A stretch of 64,000 nt of DNA. Origin: Benincasa hispida (taxonomy: Eukaryota > Streptophyta > Magnoliopsida > Cucurbitales > Cucurbitaceae). A model generated the notes under the pieces. The model was not told where the DNA came from and searched no databases. It saw only the letters and a list, made by a program, of their open reading frames with translations. Below, piece after piece: positions 36,601-47,086 of the stretch (position 1 is the stretch's first letter; each line of letters opens with the position of its first letter). The translations under genes were made by a program, and so were the position numbers. The stretch covers positions 41,651,652-41,715,651 of the forward strand of contig NC_052349.1 of assembly GCF_009727055.1 (NCBI RefSeq). The letters are read 5' to 3'.

Positions 36601-39600
36601 GAATCAATCTTCGCCGGCCTTAAGCTGGAAAAAATTGTGCAGACTGAGAGTTGTGCAGCAGTAGACCCGAGGCTCTTATTCTTAGAAAAAAAAAAGTCAA
36701 AGATATGTGTAACGGAGATGGAATTTGTTGCTTGAGAAATGAGCCTGTTGACTGTTGTCACTGGTTGAGAGGTTTACGTTTACCAGAAACTCTGTTTCCC
36801 GTTTATGTTGTTTGTTTCAGACAAGACTGTAAAATTAATACCTCACTGAATACTAATTTTCATTAACGAAAGAAGGGATAAAACCAAGTGACAAGATACT
36901 CACCAATTCGAGACGATGAAGTTCTCCTGGTGTGATCTACTAACCATAACTCAAATCACAAAAGTCATCCAACAAAACTACCAGCCAACTAAATACCCCA
37001 AGCAACAAAATAATGCAAACAGTTCAATAACAGTAACAACCAACACAGTACTAGGGGTGGAGTTCTCATGTCTACCCCTTCTAACATACGCATTAACTAT
37101 TGGGGGCTTGGCAATGCTTTGGGGGTGGAGATTCACCTTGTCCTTAAAGGGAAAAACTAGAAACTGATCGTGTAACTCTACATAATCTTCCCATGTGGCT
37201 TCATGCTTAGGAAGGCCCTTCCGTTGCACAAGCTCTTCCCAGTCATTTGTTCCCTCCTTCAAACGATAACCAGACACATCTTTTGGAATTGCAAGCCATT
37301 CAAACTGATTTGCCAAACACGGAAGAGTGGGCTCTATGGTCGTAGCACTGCCTAAAGCTGATATAAGTAAGCTGTGAAACATGGAATACTAGATGAATGG
37401 ATGCGTCAGTAGGTAACTCCAACCTGTAGGAAATAAACCCTATTCATTCACTGATCTGGACCAAAATATTTAGGAGAGAGCTTCTCATTCTTTCTCTTGG
37501 CCGCAATGGCTTGCCTATACGAATGTGGCTTGAGAAATACCCAATCACCAACAATAAATTCCAGCTCTCTTCCATGTCTATCCGCAAATTTCTTCATTAG
37601 ATTATGGGTTTGACTAAGGTGGAATCGTAACAGCTGAATCATTTCATCCCTTTCGATAACTGTTGGTCAAGAGTGGCATTCGTGGTCTGTTGGCTACCAT
37701 AAAACATTTGTAAGGGTGGGGGCCAACCATAGGCAATTTGAAAAGGTGAAGTTCTCAAATCGGAGTGCTAGGTGGTGTTGTGCCAATACTCAGCCCAACG
37801 AAGCCAATTTGACCATTGCATTGGTGGCTCTCCACAAAAGCATCTCAAGTAAGTCTCCAAACTTTTGTTTTTTCGATCTCTGTTTGTCCATCCATTTGTG
37901 AATGAGAGGTTGTGCTTTGTCTTCGCTGAGTACCCTGCCCAGTTGCTCACAAAAATCTTTTCATGATCTGAAACTATGGACTTGGGAAACCCATGCAACC
38001 TTGCAACCTCTTTGACAAAAACATTGGCCACTGTCTTAGCTGAATGAGGATGGGACAGAGGAATAAAGTGCACATACTTAGTTGGTCAACAATCATAAAC
38101 ACTGAATCGTAACTGTGCAAACGTGGAAGCTCCTCAATGAAATCCACCGAAATATCTTCCCAAATTCGATTAGGTATCGGAAGGGGTTGTAGAAGTCCAA
38201 CTAGTGACAGGGATTCACTCTTGTTCCTTTGGCAAACCACACGCCCATCCACATATTTCGTAACCATTCCCTCCATTAAAGTTATCCCATCAATCGAATC
38301 ATGGTAAGCGTGTAACACAATAGGGAATAAGTATAGAGTTGGGTGCCATCACTAGCCGCCCTTTGTACATCAAGGTGTCTTGTTTTAAAGAGAATTTAAG
38401 ATGGTTGTTGGGATTCGTTGGCAGAAAAATTTATCTTAACTCACTTCTTCTTTTGGAACATCCATCTGAAGGATGGCTGAAGCTAATAGTTGTTGCAAAT
38501 GTCCTGTAGGTGGCATTCAGGAAAGAGCATCAACAACTTTGTTCTCCAAGCCAAGGCAATATTAGAAATCATATCCCAAAAGTTTTGCCACCCAATTTTG
38601 ATACCTTGGAGGAATGGACTTCTGCTCAAACAAAAACTGTAGACTATTGGTCAATTCGCACGATGAATCTTCTCCCCCAACAAGTAGGACCTCCATTGTT
38701 GGGCAGCCATCACTATAGCCATGAGTTCTCTCTATAGTTTGGGGCTCTAGTAGACAAAGTATGGCTAATAAGGCTATGGGCCTCTGTTTTTTAGAGTGTA
38801 TAGCCCGAAGTCCCATTCTGGATGTATCTGTCTGCACAATGAAAGGAATGGAGAAACCGGGCAAAGCAAACACAGGGAGTGTGACCATGACCTTTTTCAA
38901 AGCTTCAAAGGCAGACACGACCTCATTCGTCCAAGTAAACACATTGTCTCTGGTCATTAAATGTAAGGGTTGGGCAATCTGGCCATAATTCAAGACAACG
39001 CCTATAGTAGCTGGTAAGGCCGAGGAAACTTCAAAGTTCCCTAACATTCAACAGTCATGGCCATTTAGGAATAGCTCAAATCTTCTCTGGATAGGCCTCA
39101 ACTCCTTCGATAGACACCCAATGACTTGGATAATCTATCCTTTGTTTGGTGAAAGTACAATTCTTGAGATTGGCAAATAAAGTGTTACCACACACACAGA
39201 GTATTGAAAACCATGATGAGATGAGTTACGTGGGATTCCATATGAGGACTATACACGAGAATGTCATCAAAGAATACAAAAACACACCTTCATAAGAATG
39301 GGCGAAAAACTCAACTCATTAGTGCAGGGAAGGTGGCTGGAGCATTTTTAAGGCCAAAAGGCATCACTAAGAATTCGTAGAGGCCACCTTCATGAGTGCG
39401 AAACACAATTTTTCTCATTTACCTTGATTTGTTGATAGCCCGAGCAAAGATCCAATTTAGAGTATATAACTTTTCCCCATGAAGTTCGTCGAGGAATTCT
39501 TCAATGATATGAATGGGAAACTTGTCTGGGATGGTAGCTTCATTCAATGTACGATAATCCACACAAAATCTCCAACTACCATATTTCTTTTTGACGAGGA

Positions 39601-42600
39601 GAACAAAGCTTGCGTATGGGCTATTGCTAGAATGTATAATTCCAGTTGAGAGCATCTCATCGATCTGTCTCTCATTTTCGTCCTTCTAGATGGCAGGGTA
39701 ATGGTAGGGCCTCAGGTTGAAGGGTTGCTTCCCTTCTGTTAGCGTGATGCAATGATCAAGGTCCTATGCAGAGGTAGGTTGGAAGGTATTTGGAATATAT
39801 CTTCATACTTATTTAAAAATCTACTGACCTTGGATGGTAGGGATGAACCTTGAGTTGCCATGAGAACATTAACTTCATCCACCTGTGTAGTTATGGCTCA
39901 TAGCTCCACGAGGAATCCCTAATCACCTTGTTCCCATGGACGCTTCAAGGTCTTAAAAGAGACTTCTCTCATGAGTGTAGGATCCCCTTTGATCACCACC
40001 TAAGTACCTTCTTGGCCAATCGTTATGGTCAATCTTTTTCAATCCACCTTTGTCACTCTCAGAGTACTGAGTCATTGCATCCCAAGTATAAGGTATGCCT
40101 CTTAACTCAAGCAATAGGAAGTCCTTTGTAATTATGATATCTAAAAAGGACAAAACCATCTCTTCAACTGATTCCTTAGACGGACCCTCTCCACTTTCAA
40201 TGGTCATTTCCTCTTCATCACATCGCCGTTGATGAGAAGCAACTTTAACTCCTTGCTCTTGCACTTGTGGCTAACGGAGTACTTTTCATCACATTGGAAA
40301 CAAAGGCCTCATTCTTTTCTCACTTGGAGCTCCATGTTTGAGAGATGTCTGCATGGAACTTCTTTCTTGTTGGTGGGTTGGTTGCCATTGAGAGTATGGT
40401 ACAAACAGGGTGGGCTCATTAGGCTTATTAAAAGGCTTTGGGTTCGAGAAGAGGGGTGGAACAATTTTTGGGTCTTGGAAGGAGGTGGGCCTATTTAGTT
40501 TTGGATTTCCATATTTTCGTCTTCTATTCTTTGGGTCGTTTTCATAATTTGGCCAAGCCCATTGGTTCAAAATAGATGACTTCAGCTTTGATATCTTCAT
40601 CCAATCCATCAAGGAAAGTACTCACAACTATTCCATTTGTTAGGAGAGGAAAAGGCATTGACATAGCCTCAAATCTCTCCTTGAAATCGGCTATACTTGA
40701 CGTTTGCTTGATTTCCAGAAATCGCGCGTAGATGGACCCTCTTGCGATGGTCGAAAACGATCCAACATCCGCCGCTTCAAGTCTTTCCATCCTTCAAATG
40801 GTTCACGACCTTTAGCCCAAGAGTAGCAATGTAACAGCGCACCGAAGCAACTAATTGTTGTTACAATTAACTTTTTCGAATGTCAGTTGATGAATGTCAA
40901 AATATTGCTCTACTCTAAATAGTTAGGAGCCGGGTTGTTCTCCCTTAAAATTCGACATTGAGATTTTCTTGAACTTGCTTCGATTCGCATACCCTTTGTT
41001 TTTTTTTTCTTTGATTTGAACTCTCATTTTTTTTTCGCACGAAAGACACCTGTTAGTTTTGGGGTGTTTTCGTTTTGCTTGAGCCATCTTGCTTTCTGGA
41101 GTGCTATTGGGATTTATACCTTTAGCCAAGATGGAGATCGCATGTTGTGTCTCTTCCGTTGCCTGTCTATGATCTTTGTAGTTATTAAACATTAACACAA
41201 TATTTTTCTAGTTTTCGTTCGCCAACTTCATTTGGCCTTTCATTTGGTGTGCTATCCTTTCCACATTTTGTGTTAGCTCTCTCATCACCTTACCGATCTC
41301 GGGCAGCTTTGCCTCTTCTTCTCTAATTTCGCTCATCTACATTCCAACTCTATTTTTTCCTTGAGTCGTCTTTGCACCATCTTTCCTAGCTTTCCTAAGA
41401 TTGAACAATGCTCTGAAACCAATGTAAGGTTAATACCTCACTAAATACTAATTTTCATTAACAAAAGAAAGGATAAACCCAAGTTACAAGATACTCGCCA
41501 ATCCGAGAAGGTGAAGGTATCATGGTGTGATCTACTAATAGGGTTGGCAAAATTCCTCGCAGGGCCCTGCCCCGAAGGTTGACGGGGGATGGGGGTCAAA
41601 TCGAGGACCTTTTCAGGGTCCTCATTCGGGGATGGGGAGGGTATCCCCACCCTGACCTTGACCTTGCCTAGATTTCAATATTTATTTTATATATAATAAT
41701 AATAATAATAATAATAAGTATTTAACTTTTTACATTTAGCCCAATCTAGCCCAACTAAAGTATCCAAGCCCAAACCCAACCCTAATTTAGCCTGTATTAG
41801 GTATTAACAGGGGAATCCCTGTGCCGACCCTATCTACGAACCACAACTTAAGTCACAAAAGCCTAACCTCCAAAAACACTACAAGTCAATTAAGGCTCCG
41901 TTTGGGATTGCGTTTGCAATCCTAAAAAGTGATTATGGGAAAGTCTTAACGGCCTACTTTATCTGGTAAAATAAATTATTTATTAATCTAAATCACTTTT
42001 TAATTTTAACTAGTATTAAAACTAATAGATACCAGCTTTTGGATATAGCTTCCCTAAAAATTTGCTAACTTCTTAACCATTTAAATAAATATATTATAAT
42101 AATATCATTTCATGTTAATATATTTTGTCATTTGATTCTTTTTTTTTATAAGAGTTATTTTTTAAAACTTTTATCAAATAATTTAGATTAAATAAAATTA
42201 GTTGAACTTAAATCATATACAATTTTAAATAATTTATAAATTAATTATCCATACAAAAGTAATTGAAATAATAAACCTAGTTTGGTCATATAACTAAATT
42301 ACACTAATTAAATATTAATTTACCAAACACCGTAACTAGTTTTTTCTAATTTAAAATGAAAATTTACCAAACACTATTTTGCTTCATTTCATATACAATT
42401 TTAAATAAATTATAAATTAATTATCCATACAAAAATAATTGAAATAGTAAGCCAAGTTTGGTCACATAACTAAATTACACTAATTTAATATTAATTTATC
42501 AAACACCGTAACTAGTTTTTCTAATTTAAAATTAAAATTTATCAAATACTACTTTACATCATTTCACAGCTGTTTCTTTAAAAGCACAGCTGCCAACAAT

Positions 42601-44399
42601 TATTATAAAAGCTACACCAATCCATTAATGGAGACTAAATACCCCAAACAAGAAAATAAAGCAAACAGTTCCATAATAGTAACAACCAACACAGTACCAA
42701 GGGGGAATTCTCATTTCTACCCCTTCTAACATACGTATTGACTATTGGGGCCCTGACAGACTGAAGATATAAATTGTTCCTGTTCTCATTTGAGCTGTTA
42801 CTCCTCTCCATGTCTCACGTGGGTAACTGAATTCACACAGATAAGAGGCATGCATACATTAATACGAGATCGGGACATTTCAAAGCATGATTTTGTATTC
42901 TATTCAGATCGACTGATTCGTCTGGTACTTTCCGCTACAAAACTCAAATGCTAGTTTGTTTTTGCCAGTAAAGTTGTACAATCTCAACATCTTAATCATA
43001 TATTTTGTTTCTTTTGATTCTCAGGTTGTGGAGCACGGCCTTGGCCATTTGCCGTTTACTGAAAAACAAGTGATCACTCCTACGGGTGAGTTGAGGAAGT
43101 AACGAGGCTTGTGCTTTCTGAAATCTATCTGTGCAATAAACTCATTTCTCTTGCCGTGAGTGTCTGAATTCATCCTGCTTTCCTGGTATGTGGTTACTGA
43201 TGAATAATGAATGTATGCTTTTGATCTCAGCATCTGTGTACACTGGGGTTGATTTCTGCAAAAAACTATGTGGAGTATCCATTGTTCGAAGGTAAGTTTG
43301 ACATGACTATATATCAATACTTGATCTCTGAATATGGCAACTAGAATTTGTCTGAATCTATCAAACTTGCTGGTTGCATCTGTTGTGATAAATTTTGGAT
43401 CTGACTTTGAGGAAAAATGAGGTATATTATTATTAACTAAGCCCTAAGACTTGATGAGAAGGTTCTCATTGATGACAGTTATCCTCAATCTAATAATGTA
43501 GTGGTGAAAGCATGGAAAATGCATTGCGTGCATGTTGCAAAGGGATAAAAATTGGGAAGATTCTGATTCACCGTGAGGGAGATAATGGGAAGCAGGTAAG
43601 ACTAAAATGTTACTCCTGAATTATAGAGTTTGTTGGAGCTTGATCTGTGCTTTCTTCTGTCACTTTCGGGGTTATATCAACATTACAAGTTCTTTGTTTT
43701 TGTTTTGTTTTGAAACTAAACAGCTGATATATGAGAAATTACCCAGTGATATATCAGAGCGACATGTCCTGCTTCTAGATCCCGTTCTTGCTACTGGTAA
43801 CCATGTCATTATCCTTATATTATAAGTTTGTATTCCTTTTTACCTATCATTAATCAGTCTATAAGACAATGTGATATTTAGAGTAGACGATTACAACATG
43901 ATTCTCAAGTTTTGTTAGCCTAATTAAGTGGTCATTGAATGACTAGTAACTCTTATCACATTATTCATGTATTTTATTTTTGTTTTCTTTAATAAGAAAT
44001 TACCGATAACTTTTATCTGATAATTAATAATTAATAAGTTATGTTTAAAGCATATATATTTGTGTTCTTTGCAGGCAACTCAGCTAATCAAGCAATTGAT
44101 CTACTCATACAAAAGGGAGTTCCAGAAGCGCACATCATATTCCTCAACTTGATCTCTGTGAGTTATTTTATGCTATCCAAATTGGTTAAACTTAATAAAA
44201 CTTGGTTGTAAATACCTTTACTGATGTCAAATATCGCAACTTCCGAGTTCAGGCCCCTGAGGGAATTCACTGTGTTTGCAAACGCTTCCCATCCTTGAAA
44301 ATTGTCACTTCTGAGATCGATGTTGGATTGGACGAAAATTATCGTGTCATACCCGGTCTGGGTGAATTTGGCGATCGTTACTTTGGTACCGACGATTAA
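33662..44399 (+). CDS. UKL: Uridine kinase-like protein (uridine kinase / UPRT bifunctional family)
   Basis: Fourteen exons: 33662-33854, 34027-34118, 34192-34261, 34533-34651, 34757-34853, 35302-35381, 36266-36460, 42841-42924, 43025-43085, 43231-43291, 43502-43595, 43724-43796, 44075-44157 and 44253-44399. All borders are GT-AG and in phase, giving 482 residues, close to the roughly 486 of Arabidopsis UKL1. An N-terminal uridine kinase domain has the Walker A loop [12 protein letters not shown] (65-76), [15 protein letters not shown] and [13 protein letters not shown]. The C-terminal UPRT-like domain has the PRPP-binding segment [17 protein letters not shown] (397-413) and the C-terminal [14 protein letters not shown]. 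The role is pyrimidine salvage: uridine to UMP by the kinase domain, and uracil plus PRPP to UMP if the UPRT half is active, which is debated for this family. Intron 7 is 6.4 kb because a Ty3/gypsy element sits in it antisense. The start gives the family [18 protein letters not shown] opening. Confidence 0.95.
35940..36135. repeat. MITE-like segment in UKL intron 6
   Basis: GGTGTGTTTGGTTTAAAT at the left and CATCCAAATAGGCCC at the right look like degraded inverted termini around an AT-rich centre. It lies wholly within intron 6 (35382-36265) of the UK/UPRT gene. I see no clear TSD. Confidence 0.35.
36828..37113 (-). repeat. 3' LTR of the chromovirus
   Basis: It is co-linear with the 5' LTR: GTTAATACCTCACTRAATACTAATTT-like at 36830, ACAGTAACAACCAACACAGTA at about 37030 and CATACGCATTAACTATTGGG at its right edge. 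It lacks the two insertions seen in the other LTR. It is about 286 bp. Confidence 0.75.
37140..41330 (-). pseudogene. Broken gag-pol of the chromovirus
   Basis: Minus-strand fragments in order follow. Gag: about 41200-40289, including a retrotransposon-gag segment [18 protein letters not shown]. Protease-linker: 40264-39953. RT: about 39655-39419, with [20 protein letters not shown] and [21 protein letters not shown]/RNase H: 39047-38562, with [19 protein letters not shown]. Integrase: about 38318-37768, with [12 protein letters not shown] and [13 protein letters not shown]. Integrase C-terminus: 37642-37448. Chromodomain: 37382-37140, with [18 protein letters not shown]. Each is interrupted, and no full-length frame remains. 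Confidence 0.85.
41410..41421 (-). other. Primer-binding site of the chromovirus
   Basis: The minus strand reads TGGTTTCAGAGC, one mismatch from the complement of plant initiator tRNA-Met used by many LTR elements. It sits one base inside the 5' LTR edge. Confidence 0.75.
41539..41832. mobile_element. hAT-like MITE with 8 bp TSD
   Basis: Terminal inverted repeats are TAGGGTTGGCA at the left and TGCCGACCCTA at the right, one mismatch. They are flanked by TCTACTAA (41531-41538) and TCTACGAA (41833-41840), an 8 bp TSD with one difference. The uninterrupted chromovirus 3' LTR reads GATCTACTAACC there, confirming insertion. It is 294 bp and noncoding, with GC-rich ends (CGGGGATGGGG) and a TAA microsatellite at 41695-41717. 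Confidence 0.85.
41893..42625. mobile_element. Second insertion in the chromovirus 5' LTR, with 176 bp duplication
   Basis: It begins GGCTCCGTTTGGGATTGCG and interrupts LTR sequence that resumes at about 42630 (ACTAAATACCCCA). Inside, 42214-42389 and 42390-42565 are a tandem direct duplication containing AATTATCCATACAAAA and CAAACACCGTAACTAG. A reverse-oriented relative lies at about 52160-52795. I could not identify matching inverted ends, so its class is unknown. Confidence 0.55.
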
Positions 44400-44660
44400 T
44401 TGTGCATTTAGCTGGTTGAAAAGAAGATAATATTATTAGCCCAGTGAATTAGATAAAAGCCATGAATCAACCATTGTGGAAGAAGATCAGCTGCAGATTT
44501 CCAGAGATTCAGCAGTAGTATTACTAAACCATAGATGAAGATTTCAACATTAAACTCAATTTATGTGGTATAATCATCGAATCATTGATGTCCACCTGTC
44601 CACCTGACACATTTCAAACTCAATTTGTGTGGTATAATCATCGAAAACTGTTATTTGTTG
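44400..44660. other. UKL 3' UTR and downstream region
   Basis: This follows the UKL stop codon. A short direct repeat (AAACTCAATTTRTGTGGTATAATCATCGAA) at about 44553 and 44618 is present. Candidate AATAAA-like polyadenylation signals are not clear. Confidence 0.4.
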
Positions 44661-44663
44661 AAT

Positions 44664-44990
44664 GATTATGTTTATGATAAGAAATTCAAATAAGTTGTTT
44701 TATAGTTCCAATCATGAAAGCAAAGATTGCAACCGAGTTGATGAAGTCAGAATGGCTCTCTCTCTCATATGCTGAATAAATTGAACAGTTTGCTGCCAAA
44801 GGTCTTGGCTTTTATATTTCTGTTAGCTCAAAAAAGCAAAAAGAATATCACAAGGTTGGTTGGATTGGATTAAATGTCCATGTATAGATATTGAAGTGTA
44901 TCGAAACTTTCACTTGCACCTTTTGTTACACAACTGATCATAATCAGATGTTCCTTTAATGTTGACCGCTGCAATTTTTGTTGAGCTTTA
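44664..44990 (-). pseudogene. Relic copy of the 3' part of the BRCT-RING gene
   Basis: 44664-44895 is co-linear with 2416-2640, including AATTCAAATAAGTTGTT, TCATATGCTGAATAAATTGAA, GTTTGCTGCC and AAAGCAAAAAGAATAT. It then jumps: 44935-44990 matches coding sequence at 2976-3031 (TCAGATGTTCCTYYAATGTT). The order and orientation are those of the intact gene, with about 320 bp of the RING exon missing. No coding capacity remains. It lies just past the 3' end of UKL, on the opposite strand. Confidence 0.6.
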
Positions 44991-45602
44991 CTTAGGCTAG
45001 GCCTCGGTTACGGCTGACAATTGTACTTCTAGTAAAATCAGCTGTAAAATGAGTAAATTAGTGGGTGGAAAATTTCAGCTTCAAATGTTTGGTGAATTAA
45101 TAATGAATCATCTTGCTTTAGATATAATAACTAAATTAGACCTATTATCAACTTTCTTTATTTATATTTTATAATTTACAAATTTAAAATAATTATTTGG
45201 AAGGATATATTTTGTTTGCTCAAAGATTAATTTTTAAATAGTAAGGGAAACAATTTTATTTTCTAAAAAAGGATAAATATGGTATAATTTTTTTTAAAAA
45301 AAAAATTGATTCATTCAACTATGAAAATTAGAAGATAGATTTGAGTAGTGAGAAGGAAATAGATATATTAAATAAATCTTAAATAAAATTTATTATTAAT
45401 TATACTGATTTTAAAATAGGTGTAAAATGAGGTTGTATTAAAAAGTGATTTTAATAAATTTAATCTTAATCTATTATACCAATCCCAAATAATTGTTAAG
45501 ATTTTTTAAATAATCACTTATGTCCTTGATGTCACATCATTTGGGTTTGAACTTATCACTAATTTTAGTTTTCTACTTGAACTTACTTTTATTTTTTTTT
45601 AA
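44991..45602. other. Intergenic AT-rich DNA
   Basis: No gene, long repeat or RNA structure recognised. Confidence 0.45.
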
Positions 45603-45841
45603 GGTAGATTATTTTAAATGACAAAATTACTAAAAATATTTATAATTAATAACAAAATATTACAGTCTATCTGTGATAGATCGCAATAAACAATGATAGA
45701 CTACTATTTGTATCTATTTGTGTCATGATAGATACAGACAGTAATCTATGACTGTCTAACGCGATCTATCACAGATAGAATGTGATATTTTGCTATTATT
45801 TGTAAATATTTTTGTTCATTCTCCTATATTTGAAAACAACA
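45603..45841. mobile_element. MITE-like element with CTATCA/TGATAG core
   Basis: Outer parts are inverted: AAAAATATTTATAATTAATA at the left and TTTGTAAATATTTTTGTTCA at the right, ending CCTATATTTGAAAACAACA. The core is a palindrome built from TCTATCTGTGATAGATCGC and its inverse GCGATCTATCACAGATAGA. A second copy in the opposite orientation is at 50866-51056. I could not fix the TSD. Confidence 0.6.
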
Positions 45842-46560
45842 CACTTTTCAAATGGTTAATTATTTGGGGAAAGAATATCATTTAAAGAGAAATTTCTTAT
45901 ACCTAATTGAAACAAAACAATATTACCTACCAAGCTATCTAATTATGCATATATAGTTCAAATATTCTACCCTATAATAATAGGTTATAAAACACATTTG
46001 GTTCTTAAACTTTCGTAGAAGTAATAATTTAGTCCCTAAACTTGATTTGTAACGATTTAGTCTCTATTTTCAATTTTGTAACAATTTAATTTTTAAAATT
46101 TACTATGTGACAATTTTATTTTTTGTACTTTAAAATTTGTAATAATGATCAAGGACTAAATCATTACAAATTTAAAAGTACATATTAGGTTTAATTCAAA
46201 TTTGAGATTATCATTAATGTGGTATGTGCACATTATCCACCATTTTCCTAAATTAAGTAAGAGATAATTAAAAGAAAATTTCCTAATTAAACACCATGAT
46301 AGGAGGTGCCTCTATATAGTGATAAACCCTTAAGAAATCGGTCCTGATTAAGTAGTTATTTTATCCTCATCAAGAAACCTAAATAATTTTTGAATGAAGA
46401 CAAAGAGAGAGAAACACAATCCCTTTTGGATCATTATCATGAATCAAGATATGTTACTCTATCTCATATTATTGTAAAAATCAAGATAAATTCACCTTAT
46501 CTCGACACCTTTAAATAACATCGGGCCAACTAGGTTCTCATGACTGTAGTTTAAACTTCC
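45842..46560. other. Intergenic AT-rich DNA
   Basis: This contains the plant-repeat-like run TTTAGTCCCTAAACTTGATT around 46030 but no gene. Nothing else recognised. Confidence 0.45.
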
Positions 46561-46599
46561 ATTGGGATAGCTTTAATTAAAAAAATTTCAACTTTTTTT

Positions 46600-46891
46600 T
46601 TAAAAAAAAATCTCGACGCCTCGTATATACCGTCGAGATAAGCACTATCTTCCGACGCCGCGATCTTAGCGTCGGGAGAGGCCAACAAATTGTTTTCCAA
46701 CGTTTTTTTATGTCGACGGTCCAAGAAACAGCGTCAGGAGAGCATATTTTTCCCGACGCTATTGAAATTATTGTCAAGAGATCATATTTTTTTCGACGTA
46801 AAAAAAAAAAAGTCGAAAAAAATGGGTTCTCCCAACACTTCTTTGGCGTTTGAAAAACTTCGTCAGAACAAAAACTAAATTCCTTGTAGTG
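46600..46891. mobile_element. CACTA (En/Spm) transposon end with subterminal repeats
   Basis: The right edge reads AAATTCCTTGTAGTG, the reverse complement of CACTACAAGGAATTT, a typical CACTA terminus. Inside are repeated, inverted GTCGGGAGA/TCCCGACGC-type motifs (46612-46800: GACGCC, CCGACGCCGCGATC, GCGTCGGGAGAGG, TCCCGACGC), as expected of subterminal transposase-binding repeats. No left CACTA end or transposase is seen, so it is an end fragment or small deletion derivative. Confidence 0.7.
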
Positions 46892-46894
46892 TTT

Positions 46895-47086
46895 TTTAAA
46901 ATGCTTTAAAAGACCAAGCAAAGTTTTAAACATTAACCCAAATAAAACTTTTGTTTTAGTTTTTAGAATTTGACTAAAAATTTAAGTGTTAAGATTAGAA
47001 AAATTAAGATCATGATAAAGAAGTGGTATGGAAACAAGCATAATTTTCGAAAATGTAAAACAAAATGATTATAAAATGGGGCCTAA
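46895..47086. repeat. Partial Tourist-like MITE
   Basis: The right end AAAACAAAATGATTATAAAATGGGGCC resembles the right end at 32160-32191 (AAAACAAAATAGTGATCAAATGGGGCC). The left terminus is missing, apparently lost at the CACTA edge. Confidence 0.4.

Larger units (their letters stand above)
36828..42758 (-). mobile_element. Decayed Ty3/gypsy chromovirus in UKL intron 7
   Basis: Oriented opposite to UKL. The 5' LTR is 42758-41423 (enlarged by two insertions), followed at 41421-41410 by a PBS reading TGGTTTCAGAGC, close to the tRNA-iMet PBS TGGTATCAGAGC. The domain order gag, protease, RT, RNase H, integrase, chromodomain is that of gypsy chromoviruses. The 3' LTR is 37113-36828. GACTG occurs at both outer edges (36825-36829 and 42759-42763), overlapping the terminal TG on the left, so it may be the 5 bp TSD. 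Many frameshifts and stops make it inactive. UKL coding exons on either side are intact and in phase. Confidence 0.85.
41423..42758 (-). repeat. 5' LTR of the chromovirus, split by two insertions
   Basis: LTR sequence is present at 41423-41538, 41833-41892 and about 42626-42758, matching 36828-37113 in order. The intervening blocks are a hAT-like MITE and a second, larger insertion. Confidence 0.75.

Noticed and set aside
46577..46933. 118-codon minus-strand frame
   Set aside because: It runs across the CACTA subterminal repeats and poly-A tracts; no domain.
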